Source: Bacteroidales bacterium UBA1195 (GTDB taxonomy: Bacteria; Bacteroidota; Bacteroidia; Bacteroidales; WCHB1-69). From it: 31,848 nucleotides of DNA. Where the stretch lies: positions 1-31,848 of the forward strand of contig DBYD01000048.1 in the NCBI GenBank assembly GCA_002309855.1, in the 5' to 3' direction. How positions within the stretch are numbered: the stretch's first letter is position 1; every line of letters starts with the position of its first letter. The position numbers and the translations under genes were made by a program. The notes beneath the pieces were generated by a model. The model searched no databases. It worked only from the letters and a program-made list of their open reading frames with translations, and was not told the DNA's origin. Positions 26,101 through 31,293 of this stretch are shown here, one piece after another.

Positions 26101-28952
26101 TGTGTGGAACCCACATACATCGGATAGGTCGTACCGGAGGGGGCGGTCATGGCAATGATGTTGTTCATGATGTTGGCTGTGCCCTGGTTGTAGTTGTACA
26201 TGTAGATTCCGTAGCCGCTCTTCATCAGGATGGTGTTGTGGTAGATATCCATATTGCTGTATCCCACATACATGCCATAACCACCATTGTCCGCAGTCTT
26301 CGGTCCGATGATCTCGTTGTTGATGAAAAGACCGCGGGAACTGGTGTTGTACAGGTTCACATAATAGAAATAGTTGTACATGTACTGTCCCGGGAAATCA
26401 TACATATCGTAACGGTTACCCTCCATCACATCCACATTGGTGTAATAGAGATAGTGGTACATGTAATTGTTGTTGTTCTCGCTCCTTCCCCTGAAGGTGT
26501 TGTGGCTTATACTTTTGAAATGGTTGTAATAGAAGTAGTGGCCATAATAGTAGGCGCCATACACCAGGTTGCTGTCGAACACGAGGTTGCTGCTGTAGTT
26601 GGCAGTGCCGTTGCCTCCGTAGAAGTAGACACCGTAGTATCCGCCCACAAACTCGTTCTTGATAAAGCGGATATCCTCGCAGGCAATGGTGGATGAGGCC
26701 TTGTACACACAGTACTTCGTGGCAGTCTCCACTGTATCCATATACACATAGCAGTTACGCACCTCGATGTTCTTACATCCGTTGGCGAACTGGATGCCGT
26801 ACTGGGTAGCGCCGCCCTTCGGCAGGATGCAGGAGATGTTGCTGAGCACCACATTCTGGGAGTTGTTGAAATAAATCATGTAGGTGCCGTTGCCCACAAA
26901 TACCACCTTGTTGCGGTTGCCGCTCAACGAGGTGATGAAGAGGGTGTCGTTGCCAAGGTGCTTGCTCAAATCGGGAATCTCCACGCTTGTGTACTGGCCG
27001 TCCTGAAGTTGCAGAATCACATTGCCGTTGCTGCCGCAGAGGGCGATTTTGTCAAGGGCTTCGGTAATGCTGGCGAAGTCGGCGCCGCTCTGCGAACCGA
27101 CCACATACTTGCCGGCGAACTTGCTGCCGCAGCCGAAGGTGCGGATAGATAGCGTGTCGTCCAAAAGGGCGGAATCCTTCACGCCATTGGGGTCGCTGAC
27201 CCAAACCACCAGCTGGTCGTACTTGCCGGCGGTCGGCACATAGATGCCGATGGTGATGCCGGTATCGACAAAGTTGTCGGGCAGGTTGCCTTTCCACTGG
27301 TATGGGGTCTGCACCGTACCGTTGATGCTCCAGTTGATTTTGCAGGAGGTGAGGTTCTTCAGACCTTCGTTGCGAATGCTCACCGTAACTGGGGTTGACT
27401 GTCCGGCAATGACCGAACTGGTCGGATGGTCGATGCTGTACAGGGAGACCGAATTGTTGTATCCGGCACCGCTCTTTAAAAAGCGGGCCACAGGCTTGTA
27501 CATATAATCTTCCCACGTAGGAGTCGTACCCGTTCCCGTAGCGGAAGTGGCGTAGACAGCCTCCACCTGGTACATGGCATTCACCTGGACAGAGGCGTAC
27601 GGATTGCAGTTGACACCAGCCTTGTTCACCCACATGACATCCAGATTGTATCCGGGTTGCAGGACAAAAGGATTGTCCAGTTTCAGCTCACGCCAACCGG
27701 CAACCGTGGGATCCCATGTGCCGGAATAGACCAAAGTATAACCGTTCTGTTCAGGATTGATATAGTTGCTGTTGTTGATAGTACTGTCCTTCACTGCCTT
27801 GAACCACACCTCCTGATTGGGGCTGGCCGAAGCTCCCGTACGCACCACTTTGTATGCCAGACGGGCTATCAGACCGGAACCACCCATTTCGGTAGAGCTG
27901 TAAATGACTCTTGTCCATCCATTGGTGTAATTCTGCCATGAAGGGAAGGCATAAGTTGAAACAGGCAGATAGGAGGCTGCAGGACAGGTCTCCACAAAAC
28001 CGACCATGCCGTTGGAGATAAAACGTTTCAGCACTGTCTTTCCAACGATGGTCTTTTCGTTGCCGATAGTATCCTTGCCGGTGATGGAATAACTGATTTG
28101 CGTACCGAAAACCTGTTGCGGGATTTCAGCCTCCCAGATGGAGTCACCCTGAACCTTCGACATTTGGATGGAATCGTAGGTCTTAACGTTGTTATATTCA
28201 TACGTAATCTTCAGCTTGGGAGGATAGATGCGGGCCAAAGTGCGTGTGGCAACCTTGGCGCGTACCCGGAACGGGCCGGTCACATACGAAGTGTCCGAAG
28301 GCTTTAACAGAAAATCCACCACAGGGATGTTGATTTGCCCAGTGGAACCAAAAACGGTGAAATCGTCAATCAGCCAGCCGTAGGCAAACTGCGTGCCGAC
28401 CACGTTTCCACGTTTGATTTTGAATTTGAAGCGGACCTTTTCCCAGGAAATCTCCGTGGAGAGGTCGAACACTTCGGTTTTCCACCAGGAGTTGGTGGGC
28501 GTTGCCAAAGAATCTTTCGGCAACCAGTCATCATAGCTCTTCTGGTAGAACTGCACCTGGCGGTATGGAGTACGGTTCCCTTTGTAGCAGTCCAGCGGGA
28601 ATCTCTGCCATTTGGCGCCCAGCTGGTCCACCTGGAACTCCACCGTGGCAAAGTCGCAGACCGACACCTTGCAGATGTGGCTGAACTGCACCAAAATGTT
28701 GGAATACTTCTGGCAGTCGAACCAGCCTGAGACCAGCTCAACAGAGTCGCCAGGTTGTGTGGGAACCACTCCCAACATGGAACGGTGCCCGCTGACATAC
28801 AACGACGAGTCCACACCCCATCCGCCGCGCGGCGCGGTGAAGTTACTCGACGTTTTGTCAAAATTTTCATTCACGACGACCACAGGCTGCGCAAAAAGCC
28901 CCGCCGCAATCATCAGAAGGAAAAACAACGAAGATAATTTTTTTGTCTTCAT
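17148..28952 (-). CDS. Giant T9SS-secreted protein with five beta-helix modules
   Basis: A 3934-residue intact frame, paralogous to the gene at 6060-15878. It starts with a signal peptide (MKTKKLSSLFFLLMIAAGLFAQ), a jelly-roll-like domain to about 205 (FIDDF-like LIDDFTVFG) and an Ig-like domain to about 312. A segment with no counterpart in the paralogue follows (about 315-495, GWTRVIYSSTEMGGSGLIAR...). Five Ig/CARDB linker plus beta-helix modules come next, with helices near 607-1054, 1171-1594, 1710-2136, 2249-2667 and 2784-3204. Helices have GG-YYG-Y-YY runs, the entry Cys pair and a closing GCY or GAY. A second jelly-roll-like domain (about 3332-3495, FWYAHDNANPN), Ig-like domains and the T9SS type-A tail (about 3837-3934: LGQNIPNPAAQ...LATGIYYYSM...KKMNVVR) complete it. 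It is predicted to be secreted to the cell surface. No catalytic site is recognised. Adhesin, matrix fibre or glycan-binding roles are possible. Confidence 0.88.
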   Translation of the reverse strand: MKTKKLSSLFFLLMIAAGLFAQPVVVVNENFDKTSSNFTAPRGGWGVDSSLYVSGHRSMLGVVPTQPGDSVELVSGWFDCQKYSNILVQFSHICKVSVCDFATVEFQVDQLGAKWQRFPLDCYKGNRTPYRQVQFYQKSYDDWLPKDSLATPTNSWWKTEVFDLSTEISWEKVRFKFKIKRGNVVGTQFAYGWLIDDFTVFGSTGQINIPVVDFLLKPSDTSYVTGPFRVRAKVATRTLARIYPPKLKITYEYNNVKTYDSIQMSKVQGDSIWEAEIPQQVFGTQISYSITGKDTIGNEKTIVGKTVLKRFISNGMVGFVETCPAASYLPVSTYAFPSWQNYTNGWTRVIYSSTEMGGSGLIARLAYKVVRTGASASPNQEVWFKAVKDSTINNSNYINPEQNGYTLVYSGTWDPTVAGWRELKLDNPFVLQPGYNLDVMWVNKAGVNCNPYASVQVNAMYQVEAVYATSATGTGTTPTWEDYMYKPVARFLKSGAGYNNSVSLYSIDHPTSSVIAGQSTPVTVSIRNEGLKNLTSCKINWSINGTVQTPYQWKGNLPDNFVDTGITIGIYVPTAGKYDQLVVWVSDPNGVKDSALLDDTLSIRTFGCGSKFAGKYVVGSQSGADFASITEALDKIALCGSNGNVILQLQDGQYTSVEIPDLSKHLGNDTLFITSLSGNRNKVVFVGNGTYMIYFNNSQNVVLSNISCILPKGGATQYGIQFANGCKNIEVRNCYVYMDTVETATKYCVYKASSTIACEDIRFIKNEFVGGYYGVYFYGGNGTANYSSNLVFDSNLVYGAYYYGHYFYYNHFKSISHNTFRGRSENNNNYMYHYLYYTNVDVMEGNRYDMYDFPGQYMYNYFYYVNLYNTSSRGLFINNEIIGPKTADNGGYGMYVGYSNMDIYHNTILMKSGYGIYMYNYNQGTANIMNNIIAMTAPSGTTYPMYVGSTQVAAGIGSIDYNLYYAKSTVGYWLGNRTSIDAWRTATGQDVHSLYKKPVFFNIPDFDTLANHPNLYDSSWTHKLNLALYTGMECPVPAGVTRDIEGTPRAGYSIMGCYSANPQKLDAAVTSLTGISASVVKGAVSKVSAVITNMGETTLTSAKIGWSLNGVSRADRNWSGSLATYASDTVPLDTITSYVMDNRLKVWVGAPNNGTDANVKNDTLVFNFNACDSMYHGLYTVGGKTSDFATLTDAIASITTCGVDGPVTLRMESGSYGPFSLGVVNGLSARNTMTITSATGNPADVVFQANGGYAAMLNAARYLRLVKLTFDGRQGNGGMNMAGKCQNVIVDGCVMKANTTSGNYAFYHSGSICDSIYLLNNEFDGGYYGLYFYGSGTGAGGYNTNIHVDSNRIINADYYSHYFYYTDLTSFSHNKIIVTSRQNYHYCYFYYTNHYNTVCNSWDFTKSSVKNPYIYYYYPHRYNYGSSTDGYIVNNEVVGAENGENGYCMYLGYPGETYHIWHNSFYLPSQNGYGIYGYFTTVGNNTNVELINNLIYSNYYPIYTNGNLATITSDHNNLYCPAGRIASLNGVVCTSLKDWTNETNDNTTVSVAPQFLGTEVAGLELAANTGLSCPALNGVTEDITGFTRKSPTMMGCYEFNPKKNDLNLVSVVKPVEGDVVLSGDTIPVVVCVRNIGSAAVTSLKVNWTVNGVGMTQKSWTGNLASMAMDTIYVGHFTAVSGSNHVKVWTSLPNNAADERPANDTATTSISGCSSLFQGTFTMGKGGQFKDFDDFMTTVGNCGLGGPVTLKILSGSYDCLHMDKAIKGTSYKNTITITSAAGNADSVIIYNSMGQDATVTFGDGLNHVILEKVTIKGYNNMKGTNWIAVGLYGCDSVWVRNCKIICDAPQDAYQEGAAICNVYDPYNTGQVYDCGDVFIENNFITGPRYGLSLESNSTTGGTLHFTHNDMHFRYVVATMYTWDLADFSYNTFTVDVDSNVGVQKYIYLAEMYGKYSNRDTMRMVGNRYLVYDSKATDGTYFYLEDFHPDSCFLFANNEIIYTKGCSNTTFELYGMDNLHYINNSLYLPEGGDVYNNYHNSPVIMANNLYMAGQGTMNLDFNSNRFLYSDYNNVVGYKLSDLQRATGLDSHSVSIAPMFTDLSKSLNMLDNSGMDCPVYGLVPTDINGKKRDKLTTIGCYEVAACGNNVMPRAMVSPTAVSITGKKTPLTVTVLNAGSNTINSFKVNAIVNGVQQQPFNWSGSLASKAIVNVNFGDFVPKADTNFITVWTSNPNGGVDSLPANDTLEAFTVGCDSLLGGDYIVKSNAELNSIIGKLISCGVKAPVRVLLANGSYTSPDLMAPFNGVSYKNSVTFASQSGNADSVVLTGTLNLGDVSHLRFHDLTFHWGTQNYVVYIQTMCKDLEFNRCKMYGDPKVTSSAVPGGYVFYKSSGYVIDSLRILNCLIDGGYYGIYCYGSNNNMLNTNIVVDSNTISNQRYYGTYFYYNEINSFSHNSILSRTTNANTYWYGFMCYYSNVPRCDGNRIHQRTTTITYPYLAYIYYNGYYGTATPTNFTNNELMGYSSSSYYGIYMGYSNANIFHNTVRMTGSGASRCIYTAGSGYNMVIKNNVLVNTASGAYPIYMGTAGNATTDYNCIYAPTYAGYSGAAMSAAAWKAGGFDQHSAFVNPQFVMQDSNEYLKLASYSGLFMPVLPTVTTDRQGKPRAGMTIVGAYTQEQQKVDAALAEFVNLPASSVIGQSLTAQVRLTNMGYDQSNLTSATIDWYVNGVKQNAVKWQGNLAPYASAVVQLGSFKPVAGPNKLAARVSNPNGTKDMEPENDSIVAETYGCDSILHGTYRVGGTGRYDFATINDALNALSHCGVNGPTTFLIAAGSYPEMTVEAYNGASHKNMVTFTSATGKAADVVVSGTNHLTLNAAKHVRFDRMTFGKGAGTRGVSFNGFCQDVEFYHCEILMSPTATTSGTYCFYKPSGGVLDSIRFIGNHIEGAYYGMYFYGASTSTNGYNTNIIFDSNLVENQYYYAYYFYYNDIVSFCHNTFLPRKSSTSYWYCYLYYANLARMEGNRYNTTRNTNINYFYNYAYYINRYNNDGKRGMICNNEIIHTRTNGYGFYLGYDNTDFINNSVFATKAQYAIYGYCDGSTDLRMKNNNIVSLGGNAIQIYQVTNTNMQFESNNFYGRTGIMINSNTYNTLADMITATGDTNLTSVYPNLIDSTVSLEQADYVGISCFADPNVMTDITGIKRSIVTARGAYSMEVVEGKNLEMTQILSPKLSGTVACYPDYSTAEVEITNKGTEDIDFAKDGVRICMSSDSANVFYVDTLLSTGILHPMQKMTVKITDFFPTSYTGFYNITAWVKSAADTVHVDDTAHTIYEVTRVVLPFETDFTVIPLEFAFDSIQGEVQWELMESAQPSLPSIKPDYGTGMLHFGSSTGRASLSRAVIKQVDLLGSTKPQISFWYAHDNANPNAHDYVELLASTDGGATYKRLMTVYRYDASCKTPTWKMHQYDLSAFVKETCLHLAFEAGSYGGGDQNIDRIRINVEQDMEVTRFLLSDSLSACDLKGRALDIMLTNSTLYDVNYERPDSVKLHVTLMKPDSSVTNITKVLRGRLLANSIDTLRLVNSYDFDMPGTYNFRAYVDTVTFTTDVSNDTLDYSFDVLPDLAVVSIDTIPSMSSGDVVMPTVYVVNTGNLTAEKVSLRMKVNDENDVVEVSNQPLKAGDTLKYTFIKGFTVPEVTADQPFYFLSVESEMSCDMDATNNIYTFVGGVNLKDLSVYSIGTPKPAASGCDTGKKEIYVNINLYNYSDVVIDSATVHVIVDSANTVHAEFTELVTNIAVGNTNMSLHTAYKVPNFSGEYTVTVYVENVKGEMNNSNDTAKVKACAVKNDVAVEDFDADVYQLGQNIPNPAAQRTVIPFNVPQDANVRLSVMSANGQMLFTTEIRATAGANSYELDVEQLATGIYYYSMEYKGQRLVKKMNVVR

Positions 28953-29049
28953 TTTGTTGGTTGTTAGTTAAATGAGGTCATTTTTCCATTAAATTCCAGG
29001 AGAGGCAGACCTCTTCCCCCTCCAGAAACCCTTTTTCAATAATAATCCG

Positions 29050-29057
29050 CAAATATC
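29050..29057 (-). promoter_or_regulatory. Possible -7 element for the second giant gene
   Basis: On the minus strand GATATTTG followed by C differs from TAnnTTTG by one base. It lies about 98 bases before the ATG. A TTTG in an A/T run lies some 15 bases further upstream, closer than the usual -33 spacing. Weak candidate. Confidence 0.35.
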
Positions 29058-29088
29058 CTAAAAAATTCGATTCAAAAAAAAGGATGTG

Positions 29089-29113
29089 AAAAAAAATCCG
29101 GATTTTTCCGGAT
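29089..29113 (-). terminator. Intrinsic terminator on the minus strand
   Basis: Read on the minus strand, ATCCGGA and TCCGGAT form a 7-bp stem (29096-29102 with 29107-29113) around an AAAA loop, followed by eight T residues (29089-29096). It lies downstream of the small minus-strand frame at 29175-29381 and upstream of the second giant gene. Confidence 0.65.
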
Positions 29114-29115
29114 AA

Positions 29116-29142
29116 GGTTGCGCCGCCGGCGCTTCCGCAACC
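29116..29142. repeat. GC-rich hairpin beside the minus-strand terminator
   Basis: GGTTGCG (29116-29122) is complementary to CGCAACC (29136-29142). The interior CCGCCGGCGCTTC can form further GC pairs. It is much more GC-rich than its surroundings. It may be a second terminator stem or a repeat. No T-run is adjacent on either side. Confidence 0.5.
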
Positions 29143-29174
29143 GGCAGGCTATCGGTGACTATCGGACGATGAGG

Positions 29175-29381
29175 CTATTTTGACAAGGGGGCGCTGACCC
29201 TCCCGCCTATAATGATGCGGTGGGAGGCCGCTTTACGGTTGTTCAGCACCTGCCCGGAAGAAAATTCATACTCCGTCGGAGCCAGACCGAAGTCATAACC
29301 GAGTACGATTTCATGGTTTTCGAACATTTCGACACTTATGTCGTTCCCGCTGAGCGCCTTCACCTCATTCAACATGTCCAT
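29175..29381 (-). CDS. Small hypothetical protein, possibly a gene remnant
   Basis: A 68-codon frame beginning MDMLNEVKALSGNDISVEM and ending GGRVSAPLSK. I do not recognise a family, and there is no signal peptide or membrane segment. In its favour, the composition is protein-like, and a minus-strand intrinsic terminator lies about 60 bases after the stop. Against it, there is no full-consensus promoter: the best is GTATTTGC on the minus strand near 29394-29401, just upstream of the start. An adjoining GC-richer stretch (29460-29535) in an AT-rich setting hints that this is the tail of a decayed longer gene. An alternative is that only the terminator is functional and the frame is spurious. 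Confidence 0.35.
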   Translation of the reverse strand: MDMLNEVKALSGNDISVEMFENHEIVLGYDFGLAPTEYEFSSGQVLNNRKAASHRIIIGGRVSAPLSK

Positions 29382-29601
29382 TCCAGGATGAAAAATGGCA
29401 AATACTGTATATGTGTTTATTTAAAATTAATATTATGTTTATTTTGGAAGAAAAAAAGGGCAAATCCACCACTATCATGGCACCGCAGACGGAGCGGATG
29501 CTGACCTTTGCCACGGAAGGTTTAAAATGTAAAAAAACCGCGTTCCAGAAAAAAATAGATATAAAACTACCCTTTTATTTTTCTGGAATCGATATTTTTT
29601 G
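29382..29601. other. Intergenic stretch, possibly containing gene debris
   Basis: AT-rich sequence with one GC-richer island at 29460-29535. Open frames on both strands are short. The plus-strand frame has a GKST-like string and the minus-strand frame reads VCGAMIVVDLPFF, but neither continues as a recognisable protein. I see no RNA gene here. Confidence 0.35.
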
Positions 29602-29609
29602 TACCTTTG
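29602..29609 (+). promoter_or_regulatory. -7 promoter element for the ATPase-nuclease gene
   Basis: TACCTTTG followed by CAG fits the Bacteroidota TAnnTTTG consensus exactly, 28 bases before the ATG at 29637. T-rich sequence lies upstream, near the expected -33 region. Its position also argues against an in-frame TTG start at 29607, which would lie inside the promoter. Confidence 0.7.
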
Positions 29610-29636
29610 CAGAAAATTAAAAGCACTTTTTTAAAA

Positions 29637-31076
29637 ATGATAGGACGAGAACAGGAAATTCGGGAACTGAATGAGCGATACGACAGTAACAGGCCGGAAT
29701 TTATTGCAGTATACGGACGGCGGCGTGTGGGGAAAACATACCTTGTGGATGAAACCCTGAAAGAACGGATCACATTCCGCCATTCCGGGCTTTCACCGGT
29801 GGACGAACAGAACCACAAGAACGGCCTTAAGGAGCAGCTGAAACACTTCTACCTTTCCCTCCAACTGCACGGCATGAAAAGGAGCAGATGCCCCTCTTCG
29901 TGGTTGGATGCATTCTTTATGCTCGAAATGCACCTCAAATCAATTGATGACGGTTCCCGACAGGTTATTTTTTTGGACGAACTGCCATGGATGGACACCC
30001 CACGTTCGGGCTTCGTCACCGCTTTGGAGGCATTTTGGAACGGATGGGCAAGCCATCGCGACAACATGATGCTGGTGGTATGCGGTTCGGCAACCTCCTG
30101 GATGACAGACAAACTCATCAACAACTATGGCGGACTGTACGGAAGGCTCACCTGCCAGATAAAGCTCTCCCCGTTCACCCTCAACGAATGCGAGCTGTTC
30201 CTGCAGAGCAGGGGTGTGATGATGTCACGATACGATATCGTGCAGGGTTACATGGCATTAGGAGGAATCCCCTACTACCTCGGATACATAAAGTCCGAGC
30301 TGAGCCTCGCCCAAAACATTGACAGGCTATTTTTCACCGATGGGGCCGTGCTTCGCCACGAATATGACCGGCTGTTCGCCTCGGTGTTTTCCAACCCTGA
30401 ACAGATGAAGCGCATTGTGCAGTTTTTGGGGACACGCCATGCCGGATTCACACGCCGCGAAATACTCGACAAAACCGGAATGGAGGATTGCGGCTCTTCC
30501 ACCAAACTATTGAAAATATTGGAAAACAGCGATTTCATCACATCATATATCCCCTTTGGCAAAAGCAGGCGCGAAACACACTACAAGCTGACCGACCCTT
30601 TCTGCCTCTTCCACATGAAATTTGTGCAGGGACGCACGGAAACGGACCCTGATTTTTGGATGCACAATGTCACGTCACAAAGTGTCAGCGCATGGAGAGG
30701 CTTGGCTTTCGAGGAGGTATGTTTCGCCCATATCCGCCAAATCAAGCAGGCGCTTGGCATCCTCGGCGTATCCTCCACACAATCCGCCCTCGTGGTCAAA
30801 GGCGACGGCAAAAACGACGGGATGCAGATTGACCTCCTCATTTCAAGAATGGACAATGTGGTGAATCTCTGCGAAATGAAATTTTCAAGCAGCGAATTTG
30901 AAGTGAAAAACGAAGATGACCGGAAACTGCGCGAACGGATACAACGGGTTATGGAGCAGATAAGCCGCCGCCACAGCATACAGGTAACCCTTGTCACCAC
31001 CTTCGGACTGAAATACGGGATCCACAGCGGCATTTTCCAGCAAGTGGTCACCTTGGACAAACTGTTTCAGGATTGA
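29637..31076 (+). CDS. AAA-type ATPase with C-terminal PD-(D/E)XK-like domain (DUF234 type)
   Basis: The 479-residue product from the ATG at 29637 belongs to the archaeal-type ATPase plus DUF234 group found widely in bacteria and archaea. The N-terminus IGREQEIREL is followed by Walker A GRRRVGKT (residues 27-34) and Walker B VIFLDEL (D114, E115), with VVCGSATSWM as a likely sensor segment. A winged-helix-like region around FTRREILDKTGM follows. The C-terminal part carries a nuclease-like pattern: E359/E360 (FEEVC), D399 (QIDLLI) and E413-x-K415 (CEMKF). Proteins of this type are often numerous and genome-variable, and their role is unsettled; DNA-related or defence functions have been suggested. 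No signal peptide is seen. It stands alone, with its own promoter, and no operon partner is visible. Confidence 0.85.
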   Translation: MIGREQEIRELNERYDSNRPEFIAVYGRRRVGKTYLVDETLKERITFRHSGLSPVDEQNHKNGLKEQLKHFYLSLQLHGMKRSRCPSSWLDAFFMLEMHLKSIDDGSRQVIFLDELPWMDTPRSGFVTALEAFWNGWASHRDNMMLVVCGSATSWMTDKLINNYGGLYGRLTCQIKLSPFTLNECELFLQSRGVMMSRYDIVQGYMALGGIPYYLGYIKSELSLAQNIDRLFFTDGAVLRHEYDRLFASVFSNPEQMKRIVQFLGTRHAGFTRREILDKTGMEDCGSSTKLLKILENSDFITSYIPFGKSRRETHYKLTDPFCLFHMKFVQGRTETDPDFWMHNVTSQSVSAWRGLAFEEVCFAHIRQIKQALGILGVSSTQSALVVKGDGKNDGMQIDLLISRMDNVVNLCEMKFSSSEFEVKNEDDRKLRERIQRVMEQISRRHSIQVTLVTTFGLKYGIHSGIFQQVVTLDKLFQD

Positions 31077-31097
31077 ACCGCCCACAGGCGGCACATA

Positions 31098-31126
31098 CAT
31101 GCTGAGCATTAAGTTTTTTCAGCATG
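31098..31126. repeat. 8-bp inverted repeat after the ATPase gene
   Basis: CATGCTGA (31098-31105) and TCAGCATG (31119-31126) pair perfectly around a 13-base loop containing six T. A shorter CCGCC/GGCGG hairpin precedes it right after the stop codon. Together they may end the ATPase transcript, but the T-run lies in the loop, so this is not a standard terminator. Confidence 0.4.
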
Positions 31127-31131
31127 CAACC

Positions 31132-31196
31132 CCTAAATTTTACCTTGCAAGGAAAAAAATTTGAAAAAATCTTTCCTTTGAAGGTAAAAAATTAGG
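31132..31196. repeat. Long imperfect inverted repeat between ATPase gene and glyA
   Basis: The arms 31132-31155 and 31172-31196 pair over about 24 positions with a one-base length difference and a two-base mismatch. The right arm read in reverse is CCTAATTTTTTACCTTCAAA, and the left arm begins CCTAAATTTTACCTTGCAAG. The loop is A-rich. It could be a transcript-end hairpin or a small mobile-repeat remnant. No coding sequence lies inside. Confidence 0.55.
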
Positions 31197-31227
31197 ATTC
31201 CGCTGTGGATGTTCGGGATGCTGTATT

Positions 31228-31251
31228 AAAAAAGGGGGGGCAAAGCCCCCC
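31228..31251 (-). terminator. Rho-independent terminator of glyA
   Basis: Read on the minus strand, GGGGGGC-TTT-GCCCCCC forms a perfect 7-bp GC stem (31235-31251) followed by six T (31228-31233). It lies about 43 bases after the glyA stop. Confidence 0.9.
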
Positions 31252-31293
31252 GGAAGCATATTTTAATTTAAAACACAAATACCTAAGAATCTT

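Noticed and set aside
6060..28952. Polysaccharide lyase or pectinase assignment for the giant proteins
   Set aside because: The beta-helix fold and closing motif are shared with lyases, but I could not find a conserved catalytic constellation across modules, so no enzyme function is claimed.
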